Translations under genes and position numbers: made by a program
From: Rhodonellum sp041748555
GTDB lineage: Bacteria > Bacteroidota > Bacteroidia > Cytophagales > Cyclobacteriaceae
Length of the DNA: 40,873 bases
NCBI GenBank assembly: GCA_041748555.1
Contig: JBGTDA010000007.1
Coordinates: forward strand, 1-40,873
Direction of reading: 5' to 3'
Shown here: in pieces, positions 16,968 through 24,879 of the stretch
Layout of the letters: each line of letters begins with the position of its first letter
Numbering within the stretch: the first letter of the stretch is position 1
Notes under the pieces: generated by a model
What the model was told of the DNA's origin: nothing
What the model saw: the letters and a program-made list of their open reading frames with translations, nothing else
Database searches by the model: none

Positions 16968-17594
16968 ATGTCAAAATCATTTTTAAGAAATGGCATCTTG
17001 TCAAAAGCACAGTTATTGGCTAAGGTGGAAAAAATCATTGCGAAGCAAAGCGGATTTGATCTCATTTTTGAAAATTACCTGATGGGAGAATCAAAGATGA
17101 GTGAGTTTTCGGGATTTAGAAAACCCAGTTTTGAGATGCTTACCGAAATGGTGTTCTTCTTCTCGCACCAAATCCCATCGTATAAAACAAAATGAACAAG
17201 TTGCTATTCTATAGCCGATTTCCTGGCTTTAAGGGAATATAGTCATTCAATCAGCGGTGCAACCTACAAGGCCACTTCTTATGGCCCGGTTCCTGAAAAG
17301 TTTGAGTCAGTTTTCGAAAATCTGGCTACTACAGGTGTAATAGATATTTCCTACGAAACCAAACCGGATGGCAATAAGATAGAAAAGTTGGTTGGCAGGG
17401 ACGACAGACCAGTAAACTCAGAGAAAATTTCTGAAAAGGAACTGGAAATTTTACAAATAGTGGCTGAAAAATTCCGGGGAATCACTTCATCAGGAATAGT
17501 CGATATCAGCCATCAGGAAACTGCTTGGACAGAAAATATCGAAGGCAAGCGGTTGATCAGTTACTTTTATGCCTTTGATTTGAAGGGGGCTTAG
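16968..17594 (+). pseudogene. SocA/Panacea-domain (DUF4065) antitoxin-like gene with two compensating frameshifts
   Basis: The first piece (16968-17195, ending SYKTK) contains ENYLMGESKMSEF and KPSFEMLTEMVFFF, typical of the segment before the Panacea domain. The core motif MNKLLFYS follows immediately in a different frame (17192 on), as if one A were lost at AACAAAATGAAC. After an extra C near 17219 the frame returns, giving DFLALREYSHSISGATYKA, SYGPVPEKFESVFENL and the C-terminal VAEKFRGITSSGIVDISHQ to the stop at 17594. The two indels lie within about 30 bp and cancel. Full-length relatives usually also have an N-terminal zinc-ribbon/HTH part, which is missing. The gene is either inactive or carries sequencing errors. 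No toxin partner is adjacent. Confidence 0.75.
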
Positions 17595-17658
17595 TTCACA
17601 AATTCAGGTTCAGTAGATTTCTCCCTTCGCCCGAAATATGAGCTAAACGTCCCCAATC

Positions 17659-19218
17659 CTACCAGCTCGTAGGCTTATAATCTTTCAGAAACTTCCCGCA
17701 CCAATGTTTTCCGGTATTGATTCCGTCAAACAACGGATCCATCACCCGTGCTGCACCATCGACAATATCCAGTGGAGGTTGAAAATCATGCAATTCCTGC
17801 TTGATCCTCGCAAGGTCTGCCGGATCCTCGTCGGTCACCCAGCCGGTATCGACGGCATTGGTATAGATTCCGAATTTCACAAAGTCGGAAGCTGACGTCA
17901 GCGTCATCATGTTCAAAGCGGCTTTGGCCATATTGGTATGCGGATGGCGGGATTCCTTGTGGAACTGATGGAATTTGCCCTCCATCGCCGACACATTGAT
18001 GATGTGCTTCTTGCCGGTATTCTCCTTTTTCATCAGATTCACCAGCCTGTTGCAAAGTACAAAAGGGGCAACGGAATTGACCAGCTGCACTTCCAGCATC
18101 TCGTTGGTATGGATTTCTCCAAGTTTCAGGCGCCAGCTATTCGTTTTCCGCAGGTCCACTTGCTGCAAATCCGCATCGAGCTTTCCGACAGGGAAAACCT
18201 CATCAGTGCTGATCGAATCGTCAATGCTGTAGGGAATCTGGGTGAGTTTGGCCGAAGAACTCAGACCGATCCCCAGCTGCTTTCCGTGCCAGGAAACCGG
18301 TACATTTTTATATTCTCCTTCGGTAAACCCCTGGCTCAAAACTCTCAATTCCTGCAAACAGGCGCTATGATCCGACAGCAGTTTTTGGGTATCTGTCGAA
18401 AGATCCTTCAGTTCTAGCATTTCATTGGCCATCAGGTGATGGTAAAATCCCGAGGGCCTTCTCACCGTTTGTGCGGCATTGTTGATCAGGATATCCAACC
18501 GATCGTATTGCTGCTCGATGAAATTGCAGAATATTTCAACACTCGGAATATGTCTCAGGTCCAAACCGTGGATTTTCAGCCGATATCCCCAGTCTTCAAA
18601 ATCGGGCTCTTTTGCATAGCGAAAGGCCGAATCCACAGGAAATCGGGTAGTGGCAATCACGGTCGCTCCCGCTCTCAACATCATCAGCGTGATGTGGTTA
18701 CCGATTTTCAACCGCGACCCGGTCACTAAGGCAACTTGTCCGGTAAGATCCGAAGTTTGGAACCGCTTGGCATAATTGAAATCACCGCACTCGGGACACA
18801 TCGTGTCATAGAAATGGTGTAATCTATTGTACGAAGTCTTGCAGACATAGCATTCCCGGTGAGTTTCCAGGATAACGGCTTTTTCTGCTTCGTCTCCTTT
18901 CAATTCCAACATTGGCGGAGCGATAAAAATGGATGCTTCCCGTGCACTACGAATTCCCGTAGCATTGCGGGCTTGAATATCCCTGGAGGCGATTTTCTTT
19001 CGATTGGCTTTTTTGGCGCCTTTTTTACGCTTGGCCAATTCTTCTTTTCCTGGGCGGGAAAATCGTCCGGCAGCCAACAGCAATGCCGTTCTTCTTTCCT
19101 TCGGTATATCAAAAATCCGGTTGGTATCTGAATTCAGTTTTTCCAAAATTGCAATACACTGATCGATTTGTTCCTGAGTGATCGTCACTGATTCGCCTGA
19201 TTCTTTTTCCTTCTTCAT
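17659..19218 (-). CDS. SDR-fold protein with N-terminal zinc ribbon, catalytic Tyr absent
   Basis: A 519-aa cytosolic protein. Residues 1-110 are Lys/Arg-rich and predicted helical. A zinc ribbon follows with Cys123, Cys126, Cys141 and Cys144 (CYVC and CPEC). The Rossmann fold starts at about 160 with VTGSRLKIG (166-173), and the SDR motif DILINNAAQTV is present. The catalytic Ser region is INVSAMEGKF, but where YxxxK should be, the sequence is HPHTNMAKAALNMM, so Tyr is replaced by Thr while Lys remains. A long insertion lies between the NNAA motif and the Ser. It is therefore an atypical SDR that may bind NAD(P) without classical dehydrogenase chemistry. It is a lone gene transcribed toward the broken SocA-like gene. 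Confidence 0.85.
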   Translation of the reverse strand: MKKEKESGESVTITQEQIDQCIAILEKLNSDTNRIFDIPKERRTALLLAAGRFSRPGKEELAKRKKGAKKANRKKIASRDIQARNATGIRSAREASIFIAPPMLELKGDEAEKAVILETHRECYVCKTSYNRLHHFYDTMCPECGDFNYAKRFQTSDLTGQVALVTGSRLKIGNHITLMMLRAGATVIATTRFPVDSAFRYAKEPDFEDWGYRLKIHGLDLRHIPSVEIFCNFIEQQYDRLDILINNAAQTVRRPSGFYHHLMANEMLELKDLSTDTQKLLSDHSACLQELRVLSQGFTEGEYKNVPVSWHGKQLGIGLSSSAKLTQIPYSIDDSISTDEVFPVGKLDADLQQVDLRKTNSWRLKLGEIHTNEMLEVQLVNSVAPFVLCNRLVNLMKKENTGKKHIINVSAMEGKFHQFHKESRHPHTNMAKAALNMMTLTSASDFVKFGIYTNAVDTGWVTDEDPADLARIKQELHDFQPPLDIVDGAARVMDPLFDGINTGKHWCGKFLKDYKPTSW

Positions 19219-19239
19219 TCTTTAAAACTTGCAAGGGAG

Positions 19240-19247
19240 CAAAAGTA
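19240..19247 (-). promoter_or_regulatory. candidate -7 element for the SDR-like gene
   Basis: On the minus strand this reads TACTTTTG, an exact TAnnTTTG match to the Bacteroidota -7 consensus, ending 22 nt before the start codon. An ATTG (19264-19267) lies 16 nt upstream as a poor -33 candidate with slightly short spacing. The + strand of the wider gap 19219-19577 shows no other supportable feature. Confidence 0.35.
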
Positions 19248-19577
19248 GAGATTTTAAAAATAGCAATGGGGGAAAGCGCTTGATCTGTGGGGACACAGAC
19301 CCAGGAAAGGATAATTTATCTGGTCTCCGAAGTCTTACAAATTTTGCCAGAGCTGAATATTATAAACCAATACATATTTTTGTTTAAAAAAACTATCAAA
19401 ATTTTCGGGAATGACAAAGTCTATACTGCTGAGGGTTTCAGCATTAATGACGGAGGGAAGAAAATCGGTTGGTGAATAGATTTAACCAATGCACGGGATC
19501 ATTTTGATATTTGACCTGTCTATTCGATTTCCATTTTTTAACCAAATTGGCTAACTTCATGTAAAATTTAAAAATTT

Positions 19578-19778
19578 ATGGAATTTAAGTTGGACAGAAC
19601 AGCTTTTCAGGCATCATCACTTTCAAAAAAAATTCACTACGGCGAAATTTATCAGAATAAAACCACCCAGGAACTGTTGGAAATAGCTGCTTATTTAAAT
19701 AGCCTTGCCTATGGTTACCCGATTGACACCCCCCAAAAAATGGATAAGACTGTATTCAGTGTAAGAAGCCGGAAATGA
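19578..19778 (+). CDS. small hypothetical protein, partner of nucleotidyltransferase gene
   Basis: A 66-aa protein with no family that I recognise. It is probably mostly helical, with the central stretch TTQELLEIAAYLNSLAYGYP. It overlaps the next gene by 4 bp (ATGA), so the pair is almost certainly co-translated. A small protein coupled to a nucleotidyltransferase-fold protein recalls antitoxin/toxin pairs in the MNT/AbiEii group, but which would be the toxin cannot be judged from sequence. Confidence 0.65.
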   Translation: MEFKLDRTAFQASSLSKKIHYGEIYQNKTTQELLEIAAYLNSLAYGYPIDTPQKMDKTVFSVRSRK

Positions 19779-20236
19779 TGGGCAATAATTTCCCCTCAGA
19801 CTTTTTGGAATTTATTCAAGCCTTCAATAAAAATGAAGTGGAGTATATCTTGGTAGGAGGCTTTTCGGTCATTCTGCATGGCTATCCCAGAACTACTGGA
19901 GATATGGATATTTGGGTCAAGAGATCGGTTGAAAATTATAAAAAAATAGAAAAAGCCTTTGCGGAATTTGGAATGCCGGTTTTTGATATGACTGAAGAAA
20001 ACTTTATTAATCATCCAGAATGGGATGTTTACACTTTTGGAAGATCTCCGGCCGCCATTGATGTGATGTTAAAAGTCAAAGGTCTTGAGTTTGGGATAGC
20101 AATAAACAATTCTAAGTTTTTTATAGAAAAGGGGGTTCCGATTCGAACACTTTCCAAAGAAGACCTAATCAAGGCTAAGCAGGCATCAAAAAGACCCAAG
20201 GATTATGATGATCTTGACAACATTAAATTTCCTTGA
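19775..20236 (+). CDS. nucleotidyltransferase-fold protein (MNT/AbiEii-like)
   Basis: A 153-aa protein with the nucleotidyltransferase signature: GGFSVILHG at about residues 28-36 followed by TTGDMDIWV, giving metal-binding Asp43 and Asp45. A later KEDLIKAKQASKRPKDYDDL is the typical C-terminal motif (K-x-A-x4-R-x-KD-x2-D) of the AbiEii/DUF6036-type group. Members of this group can transfer nucleotides to tRNA or protein and are often toxins in TA or abortive-infection systems. It is coupled to the preceding 66-aa gene. An ATG at 19778 is an alternative start. Confidence 0.8.
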   Translation: MMGNNFPSDFLEFIQAFNKNEVEYILVGGFSVILHGYPRTTGDMDIWVKRSVENYKKIEKAFAEFGMPVFDMTEENFINHPEWDVYTFGRSPAAIDVMLKVKGLEFGIAINNSKFFIEKGVPIRTLSKEDLIKAKQASKRPKDYDDLDNIKFP

Positions 20237-20253
20237 TAAAAGTTCCCGGTTAT

Positions 20254-20306
20254 CCGAAGCCTGAGGCGATGGATGCCTGAGGGCAGACTTTTTCACCCGG
20301 CTTCGG
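20254..20306. repeat. inverted repeat with internal direct repeat (REP-like)
   Basis: CCGAAGCC (20254-20261) and GGCTTCGG (20299-20306) are perfect inverted copies that enclose two direct copies of GCCTGAGG (20259-20266 and 20275-20282). It lies 18 bp after the nucleotidyltransferase gene and could work as a terminator or be a dispersed repeat. The rest of the gap to 20499 shows nothing I can name. Confidence 0.4.
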
Positions 20307-20499
20307 CAACTGCCAAAGCTTCCCAATATTTTCCCTACTTCCAAATATAGATCCCGCTTTCCGCTTGCAACATTCCAAAAAGAATGGAAGCATAATAGAT
20401 GCAATAAAAGAACTGGTTTTGATTAACTTTATCAGAATGCAGGACACCACAGGATTTGAATCCGGGTTTTATTTTGATAATTGGGAATACTAGGACAAT

Positions 20500-23265
20500 A
20501 TGCAGGTACAAAAGAAATTGGCGCTTATTCTTTCTTCTGTTGTGTTGCTTGTTTTGATCACAGTTTTGACCGTTGATAAGCCCGGGGAAATAAGTTATAA
20601 CAGGGATATCAGGCCGATCATCAATACCAAATGCATCTCCTGCCATGGCGGTGTCAAGCAATCCGGTGGCTTCAGTATGCTTTTTGAAGAAGAAGCCAAA
20701 GCCCCCACCGAGTCCGGAAAGTTGGCAATTGTTCCCGGCAACAGCAAAAAGAGTGAAATGATCAAACGGCTGACTCACTGGGACAAGGACCTGCGGATGC
20801 CGCTGGACAAGGATCCCCTGAGCGAAAAGGAAATCCGGTTGATTTCGGATTGGATTGACCAAGGGGCGAAATGGGAAAAACACTGGGCGTTTATTTCTCC
20901 CGATACAGCCATTGTCCCACCTGGGACAGTTTTTTTGGATAAAGCCCAAAATGGAATTGACCTATTTATTTTTAGCCATCTGGAGAAAATGGATCTGCAG
21001 CCTTCCCCCAAAGCCGGAAAGGAACTGCTTCTGAGAAGGGTTTATCTGGATCTGACCGGTCTTCCTCCAAGCCTGGAAAACTATAAGGATTTTCTGGATG
21101 ACAAGACTGACAATGCCTTTGAAAAAGTGGTGGATCAACTCCTGGAATCTCCCCGGTTCGGGGAAAAATGGGCATCCATGTGGCTGGATCTTGCCCGGTA
21201 TGCGGATTCCAAAGGTTATGAAAAAGACCTTCACCGGGAAATCTGGAAATACCGGGACTGGGTGATCGATGCGATCAACAAGGATATGCCTTTCGACCAG
21301 TTTACCATCGAGCAACTTGCTGGGGACCTGTTGCCCGATCCGACCGAATCCCAGTTGATCGCTACAGCTTTCCACCGCAACACAATGGCCAATGATGAAG
21401 GGGGTACGCAGGATGAAGAATTCAGGGTGGCGGCTGTTTTGGAAAGAGTGGGGACTACTTATGAGGTTTGGCAGGGCACAACCATGGCCTGTGTCCAATG
21501 CCACAGTCATCCCTATGATCCCATTACCCATGAGGAATTCTATCAAAGCATGGCTATTTTTAACAATACGGCAGATAAAGATCTTTACAATGAACAACCC
21601 AAGGTTTTGACTTTTGAAGGCGGGGATGAAGAGCAGGTCAAAAGCATAGTGAATTGGCTGCAAGCCAAAGCAGCTCCTTCCTTCACAAGGGAGAATAATC
21701 ATTTGCTGAATGACAGAAAAGAGTCCTTGCTGAATGGACTCGGCTACAGAAAAACAGGAGCGGAGGAATTTCAGGACAAAAGTACCTCGATAGAATTGGT
21801 GGCACATGACCAAAAATCGGTCTGGCAGATACAGGACAGCTCCTGGATAATGTTTGAGGAAATTGATTTTAGGGAAGTTGAAGCCATTTCATTTGGATAT
21901 GCTTCTCTGCACGGCGCCATTCTTGAAATCCGGCTGGATGAACCGTTAGGCCCCAAGATCGGTGAAATAAAACTGGAAAGGACGGCTAAGGGATTTCCAG
22001 ACAATAAACCTGAAAAATGGATAACAACTAAAACAGCAATAAGCCCTGTTGATGGGGTTCATGATGTATATTATTATTTCCGAAAGGACCAGAACTATGC
22101 CCAGGATCTCTTGCGGTTGGACTGGGTTTTTTATCACGAAAAGAATCCTTTATACCAAAAAATGGATAGTGAGGTGCTTCAGAAAATTAAGATGCTGGAA
22201 GAAATAGAAGCCCGGCAAACCCCAATCCTGAGGGAACTTCCTCCCCACAAAAGCAGGAAAACCCGGATGTTTGACCGTGGGGACTGGAGAAATCCCACCC
22301 GGGAAGTACAGCCCGGGATTCCGGCTTCATTTGGTAAAATTCCCGGGGAAAAGGTGGACAGGCTTTCCTTTGCCAGATGGCTTGTGGGGAAAGAAAACCC
22401 ATTGACCGCCAGGGTATTTGTCAACAGATTGTGGGAGCAACTCTTTGGGTATGGACTTGTGGAAACCATGGAGGATTTTGGTAGCCAGGGGATCCCACCG
22501 ACTCATCCGGAACTCTTGGATTGGCTGGCTGTAAAGTTCCGGGACAAACATCAATGGCATATCAAATCCTTTCTCAAGGAGATCATGATGTCCGCCACCT
22601 ATCAGCAAAGTTCGAAGGTCAACGAAGATCTATTAAATAAAGACCCTTATAACAAATACCTTTCCCGGGGGTCCCGGACAAGGCTTTCTGCCGAGATGAT
22701 CAGGGATCAAGCTTTGGCTGTCAGCGGATTGCTAAATCCCGGGATCGGCGGCCCCAGTGTCATGCCTTACCAGCCGGAAAATATCATCAGCTTTAACGGA
22801 AGGTTTTGGGATGAAAGCAAGGGGGAGGACAGATACCGAAGAGCAGTTTATACATACTGGAAGCGGACCAATGCCTATCCTTCGGCAATGGCTTTCGACA
22901 GTCCCTCCAGAGAAGTCTGCAGCTCGAGAAGGATCCGCACCAATACCCCGCTTCAGGCCCTGGTGCTGCTCAACGATCCGGCCTTTGTGGAAGCCGCGGA
23001 AGCTTTGGCCATAAGAATCAAAAAGGAATATCCGGAAGATATAGAGAAAGGTATCGCTGAAAAGCTGCAAATGATTACGGCTGCTTCCCCTCACAAGGAT
23101 AAAATCGATCTTCTGATCGGTTTATATCAGGAGAGCCTTGCCTATTATCAGCATGAAAAGGGAACAGAGAAGCTTTTAAAACATGGAGAAGACCCCCAGC
23201 TTGCCGCCTTGGCCTTGGTCGCCAATGTCATGTTCAATTTGAATGAATTTGTAACCAGGAGATAA
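20500..23265 (+). CDS. PSD1/planctomycete cytochrome C-type protein (PSCyt1-DUF1549-DUF1553)
   Basis: A 921-aa protein with one N-terminal membrane segment (about residues 7-24) and a cytochrome-type domain bearing the heme motif CISCH (Cys45, Cys48, His49). DUF1549 follows at about 150-360, with a second CxxCH (CVQCH, 331-335). An intervening beta-sandwich-like region precedes DUF1553 at about 660-900, where FARWLVGKENPLTARVFVNR is the family signature. The family, best known from planctomycetes, is thought to be a periplasmic or membrane c-type cytochrome linked to glycan breakdown, but its reaction is not established. It ends 1 bp before the DUF1501 gene, the usual partner. Confidence 0.93.
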   Translation: MQVQKKLALILSSVVLLVLITVLTVDKPGEISYNRDIRPIINTKCISCHGGVKQSGGFSMLFEEEAKAPTESGKLAIVPGNSKKSEMIKRLTHWDKDLRMPLDKDPLSEKEIRLISDWIDQGAKWEKHWAFISPDTAIVPPGTVFLDKAQNGIDLFIFSHLEKMDLQPSPKAGKELLLRRVYLDLTGLPPSLENYKDFLDDKTDNAFEKVVDQLLESPRFGEKWASMWLDLARYADSKGYEKDLHREIWKYRDWVIDAINKDMPFDQFTIEQLAGDLLPDPTESQLIATAFHRNTMANDEGGTQDEEFRVAAVLERVGTTYEVWQGTTMACVQCHSHPYDPITHEEFYQSMAIFNNTADKDLYNEQPKVLTFEGGDEEQVKSIVNWLQAKAAPSFTRENNHLLNDRKESLLNGLGYRKTGAEEFQDKSTSIELVAHDQKSVWQIQDSSWIMFEEIDFREVEAISFGYASLHGAILEIRLDEPLGPKIGEIKLERTAKGFPDNKPEKWITTKTAISPVDGVHDVYYYFRKDQNYAQDLLRLDWVFYHEKNPLYQKMDSEVLQKIKMLEEIEARQTPILRELPPHKSRKTRMFDRGDWRNPTREVQPGIPASFGKIPGEKVDRLSFARWLVGKENPLTARVFVNRLWEQLFGYGLVETMEDFGSQGIPPTHPELLDWLAVKFRDKHQWHIKSFLKEIMMSATYQQSSKVNEDLLNKDPYNKYLSRGSRTRLSAEMIRDQALAVSGLLNPGIGGPSVMPYQPENIISFNGRFWDESKGEDRYRRAVYTYWKRTNAYPSAMAFDSPSREVCSSRRIRTNTPLQALVLLNDPAFVEAAEALAIRIKKEYPEDIEKGIAEKLQMITAASPHKDKIDLLIGLYQESLAYYQHEKGTEKLLKHGEDPQLAALALVANVMFNLNEFVTRR

Positions 23266-23266
23266 A

Positions 23267-24739
23267 ATGAATATCGTAGAAGAAGCCCTATTTCGAAGAG
23301 CCGCTTACAACAGCAGACGCCATTTCCTGAAGAAATGCAGTTCTGGACTGGGTGCACTGGCCTTGGGGTCTTTAATGGGCTGTGGCAAAGGATTCTTATC
23401 AGATGAGAAGGAGATGAAGTCCATGGAAGGATTTGTCAGAGGCATTCCCCATTTTGTTCCTAAAGCCAAAAACGTCATATTTCTGCACATGGCAGGGGGA
23501 CCATCGCATCTGGAGCTCTTCGATTATAAACCCGAATTGTTGAAACTGGACGGAAAGGCTACGCCCAAGTCCCTGATGGAAGGAAAAAACTTTGCATTTA
23601 TTAAAGGGATACCGAAATTATTGGGTCCACAGTCTAATTTTTCGCAAGCCGGAGCTTCAGGCATACAGGTTTCGGATTACCTGCCCCATTTTTCCAATAT
23701 CATTGATGAGGTGACGCTTTTAAAGGCCATGCATACCGATGAATTTAACCATGCCCCGGCACAGTTGCTGATGCAAACGGGCAGTGTGCGCTTGGGCAAG
23801 CCCAGTCTGGGTTCCTGGACGGTATATGGTCTGGGTTCTGAAAATGAAAATCTACCCGGATTCGTGGTGCTGACCTCCGGTGGGGGAGCCATCAGTGCCG
23901 GGAAAAGTGCTTGGGGAAGCGGTTTTTTACCTACCGTTTATCAGGGAATACAATGTCGATCAAAAGGTGAACCGGTCCTTTTTCTTTCCAATCCGGAAAA
24001 GATTGACGGTCATTTAAGAAAAAGATCCATTGAAATCATCAATGAGATCAATCAGTTGGAGTATGAAAATATCGGCGATCCGGAAATTCTTTCCAGGATT
24101 TCCCAATATGAACTGGCCTTTAAGATGCAGGCAACAGTTCCCGAGGTGATGGATATAAGAAATGAACCTGCCTATATTCATGAAATGTACGGCACTGAAC
24201 CCGGTGAATCCTCTTTTGCCAACAACTGTCTGTTGGCCAGAAAACTGGTGGAAAAAGGAGTCCGTTTTGTCCAACTTTACGACAACCGTTGGGATACCCA
24301 TGGGGTAGGGCCGGGTAACGGCGTGGGAGAAGGAATGAGAAATTCCTGCAAAGCAATTGATAGGCCGATGACAGCATTGATCCATGACCTGAAGCAGCGG
24401 GGATTGTTAGAGGAAACGCTTGTAGTCTGGGGTGGTGAATTTGGCCGTACACCCATGATGGAATCCAGAACCGGAGAAGGTTATGATGGACGCGATCATC
24501 ATCTTGAGGCCTTTACCATGTGGATGGCAGGTGCGGGCATCAAAAAAGGCTTCAGCTATGGAGAAACGGATGAAATAGGTTATTATGGCATTAAAGACAG
24601 GATTCATGTACATGATCTCCATGCCACCATCCTTCACCAATTGGGTTTTGACCATGAAAAACTGACTTATGAATTTCAGGGCCGAAACTTCCGTCTTACC
24701 GATGTCCACGGCAAAGTAGTCCATGATATTCTGACATAA
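23267..24739 (+). CDS. DUF1501 protein (sulfatase/phosphatase-superfamily-like), Tat-exported
   Basis: A 490-aa protein that starts with a Tat motif, SRRHFLKK at residues 16-23, and a hydrophobic core ending LMGC (Cys39), so it may be a Tat-exported lipoprotein. Conserved DUF1501 blocks include VIFLHMAGGPSHLELFDYKP, the VQLYDNRWDTH region, VVWGGEFGRTPM and DGRDHHLEAFTMWMAGAGI. These Asp/His positions correspond to metal ligands of the alkaline-phosphatase-like superfamily, but enzymatic activity has not been generally shown. Spacing of 1 bp shows an operon with the PSD1 gene. A hairpin follows the stop immediately. Confidence 0.93.
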   Translation: MNIVEEALFRRAAYNSRRHFLKKCSSGLGALALGSLMGCGKGFLSDEKEMKSMEGFVRGIPHFVPKAKNVIFLHMAGGPSHLELFDYKPELLKLDGKATPKSLMEGKNFAFIKGIPKLLGPQSNFSQAGASGIQVSDYLPHFSNIIDEVTLLKAMHTDEFNHAPAQLLMQTGSVRLGKPSLGSWTVYGLGSENENLPGFVVLTSGGGAISAGKSAWGSGFLPTVYQGIQCRSKGEPVLFLSNPEKIDGHLRKRSIEIINEINQLEYENIGDPEILSRISQYELAFKMQATVPEVMDIRNEPAYIHEMYGTEPGESSFANNCLLARKLVEKGVRFVQLYDNRWDTHGVGPGNGVGEGMRNSCKAIDRPMTALIHDLKQRGLLEETLVVWGGEFGRTPMMESRTGEGYDGRDHHLEAFTMWMAGAGIKKGFSYGETDEIGYYGIKDRIHVHDLHATILHQLGFDHEKLTYEFQGRNFRLTDVHGKVVHDILT

Positions 24740-24769
24740 CCTTTGAGGTTTTTTTTTAAACCTCGAAGG
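24740..24769 (+). terminator. long stem-loop directly after the DUF1501 stop
   Basis: CCTTTGAGGTTT (24740-24751) pairs with AAACCTCGAAGG (24758-24769), a 12-bp stem with a single G-T pair around a T6 loop, starting on the base after the stop codon. The stem and T-rich loop suit a terminator for the PSD1-DUF1501 operon. Confidence 0.6.
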
Positions 24770-24822
24770 TTTCATTTCAGACCAAAAGTTGTTCCGAAAC
24801 ACTAAATCTTTCATTACAGACC

Positions 24823-24855
24823 AAACCTTCGGGGTTTCAAAAACCCCAAAGGTTT
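24823..24855. repeat. 15-bp near-perfect palindrome related to the upstream hairpin
   Basis: AAACCTTCGGGGTTT (24823-24837) and AAACCCCAAAGGTTT (24841-24855) are inverted copies with one G-T pair and a 3-nt loop, 25 bp before the next gene. The motif shares the AAACCT..AGGTTT theme and the flanking TTTCATT(T/A)CAGACC with the hairpin at 24740-24769, so the intergenic space holds two copies of a related repeat. It may be a dispersed family or a bidirectional terminator. Confidence 0.5.
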
Positions 24856-24879
24856 CTATCAACATTCAAACCCAAAACC

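Noticed and set aside
19287..19475. 62-codon ORF between the SDR-like gene and the small-protein gene
   Set aside because: No family resemblance, poor start context and no conserved neighbour overlap.
20962..21813. 283-aa open frame on the minus strand inside the PSD1 gene
   Set aside because: Antisense shadow with low-complexity Phe/His-rich sequence, no family motif and no plausible start context.
24740..24855. Possible CRISPR-like repeats in the gap
   Set aside because: Only two imperfect palindromic units, no regular spacers and no cas genes in the window.
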